From: [Pseudopropionibacterium] massiliense
GTDB lineage: Bacteria; Actinomycetota; Actinomycetes; Propionibacteriales; Propionibacteriaceae
Length of the DNA stretch: 64,000 nucleotides
Direction: 5' to 3'
Assembly: GCF_900607225.1 (NCBI RefSeq)
Contig: NZ_LR027842.1
Location: forward strand, 2,520,284 to 2,584,283
The notes beneath the pieces were generated by a model. It was given only the letters and a program-made list of their open reading frames with translations, was not told where the DNA came from and ran no database searches. A program made the translations under genes and the position numbers. Shown piece after piece: positions 54,128 to 62,529 of the stretch; positions within the stretch are counted from its first letter, which is position 1, and the number at the start of each line of letters is the position of its first letter.

Positions 54128-54868
54128 GTGTCCTTCCTGAATCGCCTCAAACTCCTCGTCGGTATCGTCCTGGTAATCCTTCTCCTCGGTGTCTTGACAC
54201 TGCTGTTCAACCAACGGCAGAACCAGGTGACCAGCGTCGCGGCTCGTGTCGAAGCTCCTCGCACGGTGGTAGCATCCCCGTATTCCGGCGTGGTCAAGGA
54301 GCATTACAAGAACACCGGTGACTCCGTGTCGAGCGGTGAAGACCTCTTCACCATCAGCAGCAATCTGAGAGACCTGATAAGGCTCGGTATCAATCCCACC
54401 AGCACCGACGCCTACACAGTGGACATGGATGCCGGAACCATCACCTTCAAAGCCACCGTCGATGGCTATCTGGACAATTTCACGGCGGTCAAGGGCAGCT
54501 ATGTCAACAGCAGCGAACGCTTGGCGGAGATCGTCGCCAGTACGAACAAGACAGTGGTGGCGACTTTCCAGCTCAACCCCTCCGACTACGGGCGAATCGA
54601 GACCAACGCCAAGGTTGCCATCCACCTGCCGGACGGCCAGCTCGTGGAGGGACAGGTCATGGGTGTCAACATCGGCACCGACGAGGAGTCGAAGAAGACC
54701 ATCACCGAGGTGACGGTCTCGAGCGACAGGCTCCAGGAGGAGGATCTCGCGCTGCTCACCCGCCGGAACACACCCGTCACCGCAGTCATGAGCCTGCGTG
54801 ACGACGGGATCCTGGCCGGCCCCACTCAAACGTTGCGGGAGTTCCTCGTGAAGATCGGTCTGCGGTGA
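54128..54868 (+). CDS. Membrane-anchored HlyD-like adaptor protein
   Basis: A 246-residue protein with one N-terminal transmembrane helix (LLVGIVLVILLLGVLTLLF). The extracytoplasmic part has split biotinyl/lipoyl-like segments (RTVVASPYSGVVKEHYKNTG with GDSVSSGEDLFTI, and ITFKATVDGYL) and a beta-barrel portion (VVATFQLNPSDYGRI). It belongs with membrane-fusion/adaptor proteins and probably guides the growing glucan chain next to the synthase. It starts three bases after the synthase stop and overlaps the GH81 start by four bases, so it belongs to the same operon. A Gram-positive analogue of a BcsB-like partner is an inference. Confidence 0.8.
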   Translation: MSFLNRLKLLVGIVLVILLLGVLTLLFNQRQNQVTSVAARVEAPRTVVASPYSGVVKEHYKNTGDSVSSGEDLFTISSNLRDLIRLGINPTSTDAYTVDMDAGTITFKATVDGYLDNFTAVKGSYVNSSERLAEIVASTNKTVVATFQLNPSDYGRIETNAKVAIHLPDGQLVEGQVMGVNIGTDEESKKTITEVTVSSDRLQEEDLALLTRRNTPVTAVMSLRDDGILAGPTQTLREFLVKIGLR

Positions 54869-56844
54869 AACGCTATTTCAAGTATCTTCTGGCCCTCGTC
54901 TGCCTGATAGCGATCATTCTGCTGATCAGCAGGTGCCTGGGCCAGCCGTCACCCACACCCCCGACACCGACGCCGACGGCCCAACCGACGAGCGAGATGT
55001 CCGGCGAGGCCACCGCCCTGGATGCGGTGGACCATCGCCAGGGCAAGGATCTCAACCCGGCCCGACTCGCGGATGGTCTCGTACCACCCACCAACCGATG
55101 GTTCTCCGGGATGGTCTTCGGCCCCGAATCCCTACCGGTCTTCCCCCTGCCGCTGAGCTTCCAGCTGAAGACGACCGGGTTCGATTTCGGGCTTCCGGAT
55201 GTGCAGTCCACCGAGAAAACCCTGTTCGGTGGCCACAGGCCCGAGGTCTCCGTGACCCTGCCGGGCATTGATGGCTGGCACGTGGTGGCCTACGACACGG
55301 TCACCGTCGTCGCGGAGGCGCGGGACGCATCCGGCCCTGTGGGCCGCGTCACACTGGCCCAGGGTTCCCCCCAGGTCACCTTCACCGCATCGAGGTCGGT
55401 GAGTCTGGAGACCTCCCCGCTGCCCGACCACTTCGCCCTGACCCCCGACCCCGGGTCCGGGGCCTCCCAGCTGCAGCTCACGGAGGGGCAGACGGCAACG
55501 TGGACCGCCGTCCCCGACGGGATGTCGAAGGCGGACCTGCTCGACAAGATCCACCCCGTGACGTCGTCCGAAACGTCGTGGCAGGTCGGTGACGAGAAGG
55601 TCTCCACAACCATCGAGTGGCACACCAGCGACGGGGCACCCGCCCTGGTGGCCATCATGCCCCACCAGTCGGCGGGCACCACCCAGGAATGCAACCTGGG
55701 AACCTACAAGAGCGTCTACGGCACGCTCCAGCTGTGTCTTTCCCCATCGGTGACATGGAGCGTACCGAAGCAGCCAGCACCGGCGACCTACGCCCTGGAA
55801 GGTCTGGACGACACCGCCCGGACGAACCTCGTAACACATCTCGAGACGGACGTGCAGAACCTTGCCGCCTACCCTGCCGACACCTACTTCGCCGGGAAGG
55901 CACTGGCCCGGGACGCCCAGCTCATGCACCTGGCGAAAACGCTGGGGCGTGACGACCTGGCCGACGTGGTCCGCAACCGTCTGGTGCCCGAGCTGAAGAC
56001 GTGGTTGAACCCCGCAGGATGCGCTGATTCGAAGGCCGACCGCTGCTTCTTCTACGACCAGACCAATCACGGCATGGTCGGTCTGGTGTCCACCTTCGGC
56101 AGCGACGAGTTCAACGACCACCACTTCCACTACGGCTACTTCCTGCACGCCGCGGCCCTCGTCGCCATGGACGACCCGGCCCTGCTCCCGGAACTGTCAC
56201 CGGTCGCGACCCTGCTGGCCTCCGACATCGCCCGCCCAGCGGCCTCGGAGAATTTCCCCGCCATGCGCGTCTACGACGTCTACGCCTCCCACTCGTGGGC
56301 CTCCGGCACCTCACCCTTCGCCGACGCCAACAACCAGGAATCCACCAGCGAGGCCGTCGCCGCCTGGATGGGACTGCGGCTCTGGGCCGAGGCGAGTGGT
56401 GATCAGGCCTTGGCGGATCAGGCCACATGGATGCAGTCCGGCGAGGCTGACGCCGCGTTGAAGTACTGGTTGAACTTCAACGTCGACGATCCGCTGTACG
56501 CCCCGCTCGACCACAGCTACCTGCCGTTGAACTTCGGCGGCAAACGGGACTTCGCCACGTGGTTCTCCCCCGACCCGGAAGCCGGCCTGGCGATCCAGGT
56601 CCTTCCCGTGACCCCCGCATCAACCTATCTGGGGGTGGACCGGAGCCGGGTGGCAACCAATGTGGACGAGGCGTTGACGGCTGACACCTTCAACCGCACC
56701 TACGGGGACCTGCTGCTGGCCTACTGGGCCATGTCCGGGCCGGATGCCCGGAAGCAGGCGATCGACCTGGCGGAGACGGTGCCCATCGACGACGGGTTCT
56801 CCCGTTCCCTCCTGCTGGCCTGGTTGTACGCGCTGAAGGAGTGA
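54865..56844 (+). CDS. GH81 endo-beta-1,3-glucanase, membrane-anchored
   Basis: A 659-residue enzyme. An N-terminal helix (LLALVCLIAIILLISRC) anchors or exports it, followed by a Pro/Thr linker. The GH81 landmarks are PPTNRWFSGMVFG near the start, DHHFHYGYFLHAAA (about residue 418, Asp acid) and NQESTSEAVAAWMGL (about 489, catalytic Glu pair). GH81 enzymes cut beta-1,3-glucan. Next to a processive synthase it parallels the cellulase BcsZ of cellulose operons: it would trim or release the polymer. The GTG start at 54865 overlaps the adaptor stop. Roughly the last 40 residues complete the family fold. Confidence 0.9.
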   Translation: MKRYFKYLLALVCLIAIILLISRCLGQPSPTPPTPTPTAQPTSEMSGEATALDAVDHRQGKDLNPARLADGLVPPTNRWFSGMVFGPESLPVFPLPLSFQLKTTGFDFGLPDVQSTEKTLFGGHRPEVSVTLPGIDGWHVVAYDTVTVVAEARDASGPVGRVTLAQGSPQVTFTASRSVSLETSPLPDHFALTPDPGSGASQLQLTEGQTATWTAVPDGMSKADLLDKIHPVTSSETSWQVGDEKVSTTIEWHTSDGAPALVAIMPHQSAGTTQECNLGTYKSVYGTLQLCLSPSVTWSVPKQPAPATYALEGLDDTARTNLVTHLETDVQNLAAYPADTYFAGKALARDAQLMHLAKTLGRDDLADVVRNRLVPELKTWLNPAGCADSKADRCFFYDQTNHGMVGLVSTFGSDEFNDHHFHYGYFLHAAALVAMDDPALLPELSPVATLLASDIARPAASENFPAMRVYDVYASHSWASGTSPFADANNQESTSEAVAAWMGLRLWAEASGDQALADQATWMQSGEADAALKYWLNFNVDDPLYAPLDHSYLPLNFGGKRDFATWFSPDPEAGLAIQVLPVTPASTYLGVDRSRVATNVDEALTADTFNRTYGDLLLAYWAMSGPDARKQAIDLAETVPIDDGFSRSLLLAWLYALKE

Positions 56845-56901
56845 CTGACGTGGTCACACAGCACTGCTGAACATTGGATGCAGTGGTGGCGGGCCCGGCG
56901 T

Positions 56902-56907
56902 TAGGGT
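56902..56907 (+). promoter_or_regulatory. -10 box of a leaderless promoter
   Basis: TAGGGT lies seven bases before the ATG at 56915 with no ribosome site between. Confidence 0.45.
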
Positions 56908-56914
56908 GTGCGCC

Positions 56915-57589
56915 ATGGACATCCTGTTCGACACGGCCAATCTCGACGACATCGAGAGGCTGACCCCGATCTACCCCGTCACAGGCGTGACGACCAATCC
57001 CACGATCCTCAAGGCCGAGGGCAGGGTCGACTTCTACGCGCACTTCCGCCGGATCCGGGAGATCATCGGCCCGGATCGCACCCTGCACGTGCAGGTCCTC
57101 GCGAAGGACACCCGGGGCATGATCGACGATGCCCACAAGCTGTTGGACAGGATCGACGACAGGGTCTACCCCAAGATCCCCACCACCGAGGCCGGTATCG
57201 CGGCCATGCGGCACCTGAAGGCCGAGGGGGTCAGGGTCACCGCTACCGCGATCTACTCCAAGACCCAGGGATTCCTGGCGATCGCGACCGGGGTCGACTA
57301 CTTGGCGCCGTACTACAACCGGATGCAGTCGCTCGACATCGACACCCGCGGCACCCTGGAGGCCCTCGCCGGTTTCATCCGCCGATTCGATGCCCCCAGC
57401 AAGATCATGGCGGCGAGTTTCAAGAACGTCTCCCAGGTCTCCCACGCGCTCGAAGCGGGGGCCGACGCGGTGACGCTGTCGCCGAAGCTGCTGCGCGTCG
57501 CCCTGTCGGCGCCGGGCATCGAGGCCGCCGTCGACACCTTCATCGACGACTGGGAGAAGATCTACGGCACCCGCTCGCTGCCCGAGTGA
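56915..57589 (+). CDS. Transaldolase-family protein (fructose-6-phosphate aldolase type)
   Basis: A 224-residue protein of the short transaldolase/FSA (TalC, MipB) class. DTANLDDIERL and VTGVTTNPTILKAEG are the N-terminal motifs. The Schiff-base lysine is in VYPKIPTTEAG, and the barrel closes with AASFKNVSQV and a C-terminal helix. It splits or forms ketose phosphates with a dihydroxyacetone moiety; short forms act as aldolases or transaldolases, which cannot be separated here. The ATG at 56915 matches the family start. Confidence 0.9.
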   Translation: MDILFDTANLDDIERLTPIYPVTGVTTNPTILKAEGRVDFYAHFRRIREIIGPDRTLHVQVLAKDTRGMIDDAHKLLDRIDDRVYPKIPTTEAGIAAMRHLKAEGVRVTATAIYSKTQGFLAIATGVDYLAPYYNRMQSLDIDTRGTLEALAGFIRRFDAPSKIMAASFKNVSQVSHALEAGADAVTLSPKLLRVALSAPGIEAAVDTFIDDWEKIYGTRSLPE

Positions 57590-57652
57590 GGCGAGTTCTC
57601 GGCTGTTCTTCGCATCTTCGCCGGGGCTGATCCGCGCGGGGCGGCGTGGAGG

Positions 57653-58474
57653 TCATTCGGTTCCGCGCTGCCGGGCATAGGTGGCCGGCGTGATTCCGGT
57701 TGCCGACCGGAAATCGCGTTGGAAATGGGCCTGGTCGGAGTATCCGAGGGAGGCTGCCAGGTCCGCGAGGGCCTTCTCCCCGGATAGCTGCCAGGACGCC
57801 TCGTGGAGCCGCCTGCGGCGGATCAGCCATTTCGGTGTCAGTCCGATTCGTTTCGCCGCCAGGCGTTGCAGCGCTCGTTCGTTCATGCCGAAGCGTTCGC
57901 AGATCTGGGATACCCGCTGGATGGTGGGGTCGTTCTCGACGGTGCGGACGATGGTGTTCACCGCGAGGCCCTCGGGATCCACCGGGGCCAGTTTCCGCAG
58001 TGCGGTTTCCATCACCGCGATGGCGGATTCCCGGGCGGCCGGGTCATCGGGGTGGGTCATGCTGGCCCGGATGTCGGCAACCAGTCGGGGAACCTCCTCC
58101 AGGGTGGAGTTCTGGAGGTCGATCTGCCCGTCGACCAGGGTTGAGACGTCCGCCCCGATCAGCTGTCGCCCGACGGCGGGTTGCAGCATCGCCCCGATGG
58201 TCCAGCCCCGGCCGGTGAGTCTCTTGGTGGCGAGCCCGCTGGTGGGGCCGATCAGGCTGGCGTGATCAGCGTCGACCGTGATGAGGCAGACCGGGTATTG
58301 CAGGACTCGCTGGATCGACTCCCGTCCGGGAGCGAGATCCCACACCGGCACCCAGAAACGCCGCACCACGTCCGCCAGGCCGGCCCGGGGTGCGAAGCGG
58401 TACACCGGTGGACTGAAGCCGCGGTCGCCGGCGAGGTGGGCCCGTTCCCGGAAGGATGTGTCGTATTCGTTCAA
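57653..58474 (-). CDS. AraC-family transcriptional regulator
   Basis: A 273-residue regulator. The N-terminal half is a DUF6597-like sensor domain (PPVYRFAPRAGLADVVRRFW). The C-terminal two helix-turn-helix motifs are of the HTH_18 kind (ISQICERFGMNERALQRL would be read as VSQICERFGMNERALQRL; then LADLAASLGYSDQAHFQRDF). The TTG at 58474 is chosen because GGAGGAAGTA directly precedes it. It is divergent from the TIGR03086-type gene with only 35 bases between the starts, so it probably regulates that gene. Confidence 0.88.
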   Translation of the reverse strand: MNEYDTSFRERAHLAGDRGFSPPVYRFAPRAGLADVVRRFWVPVWDLAPGRESIQRVLQYPVCLITVDADHASLIGPTSGLATKRLTGRGWTIGAMLQPAVGRQLIGADVSTLVDGQIDLQNSTLEEVPRLVADIRASMTHPDDPAARESAIAVMETALRKLAPVDPEGLAVNTIVRTVENDPTIQRVSQICERFGMNERALQRLAAKRIGLTPKWLIRRRRLHEASWQLSGEKALADLAASLGYSDQAHFQRDFRSATGITPATYARQRGTE

Positions 58475-58509
58475 TACTTCCTCCCTCTCCGCCGATCACA
58501 CTAGCGTCC

Positions 58510-59052
58510 ATGGATACCCGAATCACGCAATTCCTCGGCCACGTCGACACCTTCACCCGGCGGATCGCGAACCTCGATGCCGATTGCTGGGAGAGCCCGA
58601 GTCCCTGCGAGGGGTGGACCGCGAAGGAAGTCCTCGACCACGTCGTCGACACCCAGCGCGACGTCTTCGGCAAGCAAGGTCTGGAGCTGGGTCCTCGCCC
58701 GGAGGGCGTGCCACACGAGGTTTGGACTGCGCACGCGGCCGCCGTGAGGTCAGCGGCAGCCGACGAGGAAACGTTCCTGGCCACCTACGATTCCTTCTTC
58801 GGGCCGACCACCCTGGCCGACACGCTGCTGAGCTTCTACTGCTTCGACCTGATCATCCACGCCTGGGACATCCACCGGGCCTTCGGAAACGACCTCGATC
58901 TCACATCCGCAGAGCTGGATCTCCTGGAGACCTGCATCCGGTCGTGGGGTGAGGTCCTGTACCGGGAGGGAATCTGCAAACCTCCCGTCGAGGTCCCCGG
59001 CACCGCTGACCGCCAGACCCGACTGCTGGCTCTGACGGGTCGCCGCCGCTGA
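58510..59052 (+). CDS. TIGR03086-like / mycothiol-dependent-maleylpyruvate-isomerase-fold protein
   Basis: A 180-residue DinB-like four-helix protein. SPCEGWTAKEVLDHVVD contains the first metal His, and FDLIIHAWDIHRA the second pair, giving a His3 metal site. Relatives use mycothiol or act as metal-dependent transferases in actinobacteria. The reaction is unknown. The start follows a TAGCGT hexamer by only two bases. It is divergent from an AraC-type regulator. Confidence 0.8.
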   Translation: MDTRITQFLGHVDTFTRRIANLDADCWESPSPCEGWTAKEVLDHVVDTQRDVFGKQGLELGPRPEGVPHEVWTAHAAAVRSAAADEETFLATYDSFFGPTTLADTLLSFYCFDLIIHAWDIHRAFGNDLDLTSAELDLLETCIRSWGEVLYREGICKPPVEVPGTADRQTRLLALTGRRR

Positions 59053-59183
59053 CGCGTACTCCGCCCGAGACGCCGGGTCGTGAACTTGGAGGATCACATC
59101 GGGAAACAAATTGAATCGCATCCGCTGGCCCCAGCAGGAGGGGTGGTTCTCACGAAACTTGAAGGCTTGTTCACAGCCTCTCC

Positions 59184-59216
59184 GAAACTGGTTGATCCGG
59201 ACCGCGACGAAGTAGC
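59184..59216. repeat. REP-like element, locus 4 (partial)
   Basis: GAAACTGGTTGATCCGGACC followed by GCGACGAAGTAGC matches the left two thirds of variant A. The gap 59053-59426 holds no gene. An IS-end-like motif (GAATAAGCCTCAGTG, 59304-59318) follows. Confidence 0.65.
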
Positions 59217-59426
59217 AGGCCGGTTCAACCGGTTACCGTCCCCCGAGACCTTGGCCACAACCCCTCGCCAGAAGATTGCGCTGACCGGCGCCCCACCTGT
59301 GAATAAGCCTCAGTGTTTGTGACAGTAGAGGTCTACTACCATATCGATTCGCTGGATGCGGAGTATCCATATGACATCGTGACCTATGGTTTCAGGGTAT
59401 GAGGGTGTGCGCTGGGAGGTGCGATC

Positions 59427-60092
59427 GTGCGGGTAAGTGATCTGGTGGGCGAGGAGCACGAGTGCGCAGTGCGAGTCCTGCTTCCAGTCCGTGGCGCCGC
59501 GGGGCGGTGGCATTTCTGGAAGGACGTCGTCGATTCCGTAGAGATTGACGGGGAGGTGTATTGGGAACATATCTGCGACAGAGCGCCGGAGCTGGTGGAT
59601 GCTCCATACGGGGACTTGTCCGACCAGACGGCAGGGACGCTCGTCGATGCTCTTGCGCAGGGACGGGACGGTGAGTGCTACTTTGCCCTCTGGAAGGGCT
59701 ACGGGGAGAACAGCACCATGACGAGCGCGCCCTTGGACGTGCCGGCGTGGGTGCCGCCTCTCGTGCGTCACCTGTCGTTGATCCCGGACAGCAGAGGCGA
59801 TCTTCCGGGCATCCCGCGGGATGTCGTTTTGATCCACGAGCCGCTGTCATGGCTTACCCGCGATCTCCCCATACCAGTGCAGCAATGCCCGCTGATGATC
59901 CTGCCCCAAGACCGCAGCTTTGTCACGGCATGTCCGATCTACCACGACTCGGTGTATATCGGCTGCACAACGACACTGAGGGACTCCCTACTGGCCGCCA
60001 AGCTCGACAGTTATCCGATCGAACTCAGCAGCATGATCCGCGGAACCATTGACTGGCAACCCCCGGACCTAGTCAACGCCGAGAAGAACTGA
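59427..60092 (+). CDS. Protein of unknown function, 221 residues
   Basis: I do not recognise this family. A GGGAGG site precedes the GTG at 59427. The protein is soluble and rich in aromatic residues and Asp/Glu (GRWHFWKDVVDSVEIDGEVYW; CYFALWKGYGENST) with several Pro-rich turns (DVPAWVPPLVRH). There is no signal peptide or membrane segment. It is isolated between a REP-like repeat and a decayed IS element, suggesting part of a mobile or accessory island. Confidence 0.65.
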   Translation: MRVSDLVGEEHECAVRVLLPVRGAAGRWHFWKDVVDSVEIDGEVYWEHICDRAPELVDAPYGDLSDQTAGTLVDALAQGRDGECYFALWKGYGENSTMTSAPLDVPAWVPPLVRHLSLIPDSRGDLPGIPRDVVLIHEPLSWLTRDLPIPVQQCPLMILPQDRSFVTACPIYHDSVYIGCTTTLRDSLLAAKLDSYPIELSSMIRGTIDWQPPDLVNAEKN

Positions 60093-60160
60093 GGATGACC
60101 GCCCCAATGGCCCGGCGCGGTGGCCGGGGAATGCGCTGAAGTTTCTAGGTTTCTAGAGCT

Positions 60161-61086
60161 TGAGGCTTTGTCAGAATGATGCTTATTCATAGGGGTGTTT
60201 TGAGCTTCCCCCAACTAACGCTTTACCCGAGGGGGACGCGAGGGCGGCTTGCCCGATCTGAGACAATCAAAGCGTCCTACCACAAAGACTCTCAGGTGAA
60301 AGACAGGCCGCTGCCATGAACACTACCACAAGCCTTGACCGTGACCAGATCCTTGACCTGTGCGAACTGATCCACACATCCCGTTCCGGAAACCTTCCCC
60401 CGGCAGGGTCCCGTACCCTGGGCTTGTTCCGCTGCATCCAGGTCACTCTCCTGACGCTCAGGCACAATCTCACCCAGAAGTTGCTGGCCGACATCCACAC
60501 GGTCTCCCAAGCCACGATCTCACGAGTGGTGGCCGTCTACACCCCCCTGATCACCGAAGCCCTCCAAGCCTGGATACCTGAGGTGGAAGATCCTCGACCC
60601 GGACCGCCAGTACATCATCGACGGTACCCTTGGTGTCCTGCTGGTCGTGGTACAAGCACCCCGAACTGTACTCAGGCAAACACCGCACGACGGGGGTGAA
60701 CCTGCAGGTGGCCTGCACCCTGGCCGGACACCTCGCCTGGATCTCCCCACCTCTGCCGGGCAGTGTTCATGATGCGAAGGCCATCACAGAGTCCGGATTC
60801 CTCACAACCCTTGATGCCGCGATGCATATTGGGGACAAAGGCTATGTCGGGTTGGGAATGATCACCCCCACCAAGAAACCCGTCCATGGTGAACTCACAG
60901 ACACCGATAAAAGAAACAACACAACCATCAACCGTGTCCGTTATCTGATTGAGCGTGTCATCGCGAACCTCAAAACCTAGCGCGTCCTCCACACCGATTA
61001 CCGCCGCCCCTACAACACCTTCGAAACCACAATACAAGCCGTCACCGGACTCATCTTCGCCTACACCCCATGAATAAGCCTCAGTG
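60161..61086 (+). mobile_element. IS5-like element remnant
   Basis: The right end (CACCCCATGAATAAGCCTCA, 61065-61084) matches an inverted copy on the left (TGAGGCTT ... ATTCATAGGGGTG, 60161-60197) that carries a 16-bp insertion. It encloses a broken DDE transposase gene. Related end fragments occur at 59304, 61985 and 62084. Confidence 0.7.
60316..61073 (+). pseudogene. IS5-family DDE transposase, multiply broken
   Basis: The first frame (60316 on) encodes the helix-turn-helix part (QKLLADIHTVSQATISRVVA). The next frame has DPDRQYIIDGTL with the first catalytic Asp. A third frame (60630-60980) has WYKHPELYSGKHRTTGVNLQ, GSVHDAKA and GDKGYVG (DDE parts) and ends in a TAG where relatives have a Trp codon (NLKT-stop-RVLHTDYRRP). 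The frame then runs on to TGA at 61073. At least two frameshifts and one nonsense change make it inactive. Confidence 0.8.
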
Positions 61087-61120
61087 CACTCACCCCTGAG
61101 ATCCTCACCCTGATGACGGG

Positions 61121-61232
61121 GTCTCAATGAAGTCCGGTCTGGAAGACCGAAACAATGCATCTCGGCGCCTGGGAGTCCTCCACAGATGACCATGCGTCTC
61201 AATGAAGTCCGGTCTGGAAGACCGAAACAATG
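61121..61232. CRISPR. CRISPR remnant: two 37-nt repeats, one 38-nt spacer
   Basis: Identical repeats lie at 61121-61157 and 61196-61232. Each starts GTCTCAATGAAG, has an internal hairpin CGGTCT-GGA-AGACCG and ends GAAACAATG (the last four bases may be chance). The spacer is 61158-61195. Bases 61087-61120 (34 nt), between the IS end and the first repeat, could be a further spacer. No cas gene is in the window. Confidence 0.7.
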
Positions 61233-61756
61233 GCTCGCCTCGGAAGGCGGGCCTGACAAGGAACTTTACCAGCCTCTGCGAGCGCTCCGCCCCACAGACC
61301 CCCGCAACAACACCCTGTTGAGTTGTCAGGGGGGCAAAACACCTAGTCAAACCCCTGCGAGCGCTCCCTAGGGGAGACGACACGACCGGAGGTCTCGCAG
61401 CGACTCACACCACCACGGGCCCCTCGTCGGGCAACCTGCACGGCATCCCCAAGCATAACGGCACCCGTCGAGACGAAACCATCCCGGCAGCCTCCCCCGC
61501 ACAGATGCCACACAGAAAACGAGAAGAACAACTTACCCATCACACCTGATCACGGACAAGACTTGCAGCACTGTTCATGACAGCTGCCTGGTTTTCCTCT
61601 GAAACTCTTTTACTCGACACCCTGAGGATCATTCACAGTTAAAGCGCCGGCCGACACATTCCTCTGGCAAGGAGGTTGTAACCAAGATCCCGAAGGGTGA
61701 AAACCGGCCGAGCCTACCCCTCTGCGAGCTGGCCGCCTCAAAACCCCTGGCCCTGG

Positions 61757-61807
61757 TGGTTTCGACACGGACCGCTCCTCCGTCACGGTCCGGCCCAACC
61801 AGTTTCG
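61757..61807. repeat. REP-like element, locus 5 (variant A, inverted)
   Basis: TGGTTTCGACACGGACCGC, a short loop, then CGGTCCGGCCCAACCAGTTT: the reverse complement of the variant A element at 35419. Confidence 0.75.
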
Positions 61808-61984
61808 AAGAGGCTGTTGATAAGCTTCCTGAGAAAGAAGCCTGCGGAACTCACGAAAGTCAGAACCGTCAGAGCCAACGCCCCCTGCCGATGGATCGCA
61901 ACCTCCAATCAGATTCGCCGGAGCAATCACCGCCGGCGCCTCGCGCTTTCCAATACTCCCACGAATTGTTGAATACAAAATCAT

Positions 61985-62102
61985 GGAGGCTTATTCATAG
62001 GGCCTCGGCTGGCCTGCTTCCCTTCCCGCAAGCTGACCCGACCAGTCCAACGTCCTATGAAGAAGCTTCCACGCGACCATACATTGAGGCTTACCCATAA
62101 GG
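61985..62102. repeat. Two IS-end-like fragments
   Basis: GGAGGCTTATTCATAGGG (61985-62002) and TTGAGGCTTACCCATAAGG (62084-62102) match the terminal inverted repeat of the element at 60161-61086. Confidence 0.5.
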
Positions 62103-62158
62103 TTGGGCTTATACATCCAGGGAAGACCCCGCGGCTTGCTGGCCCTAGTCGTGTTTTG

Positions 62159-62214
62159 CTGGGTTTATTCATGTTTGCTGGCTTCGCAGCGCAGGCAAAC
62201 GTGAATAAGCCCAG
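62159..62214. repeat. Hairpin with 20-bp arms
   Basis: CTGGGTTTATTCATGTTTGC (62159-62178) pairs with GCAAACGTGAATAAGCCCAG (62195-62214), differing at two G-T positions, with a 16-base loop. The arms contain the TTATTCA core of the IS ends. Confidence 0.7.
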
Positions 62215-62308
62215 TAAACCTGCGGTAAGACCAGCAAATCGCAGGACGACGCTGGGTGGGACGCTCCTATTCGTTGTCGGCCGGGGCAGATGTCCTGAGC
62301 AGAATCGC

Positions 62309-62378
62309 GGTTCCGCAGCACTCAACCCACTTCAACATGGGTTGTGAGGCGAATGTGGGTGTTGAGTGTCGCGGAACC
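62309..62378. repeat. Large hairpin repeat, copy 2
   Basis: Arms at 62309-62330 and 62355-62378 pair over about 20 positions with a two-base bulge. The arm GGTTCCGCAGCACTCAACCC shares its core with the hairpin at 30747-30821. Confidence 0.7.
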
Positions 62379-62465
62379 CGGTCAACCCCCAGCCCACTGG
62401 GCGACCACGAGGCTTCCTCACAGAACATCGGTCAAGCTAGACCCCCTCTGGGGTGCTCCCCGCAC

Positions 62466-62529
62466 AACGCTTGTCTTGTGGTTGAACGCCAGCACTATAG
62501 TGCTGGCGTTCAACCACAAGACAAGCGTT
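62466..62529. repeat. Perfect 64-bp palindrome, no spacer
   Basis: Two 32-bp arms are exact reverse complements with no loop; the centre is CACTATAGTG at 62493-62502 and the ends are AACGCTTGTC and GACAAGCGTT. Such a sequence can extrude a cruciform and is usually unstable, so its perfection suggests recent origin or selection. Confidence 0.9.
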
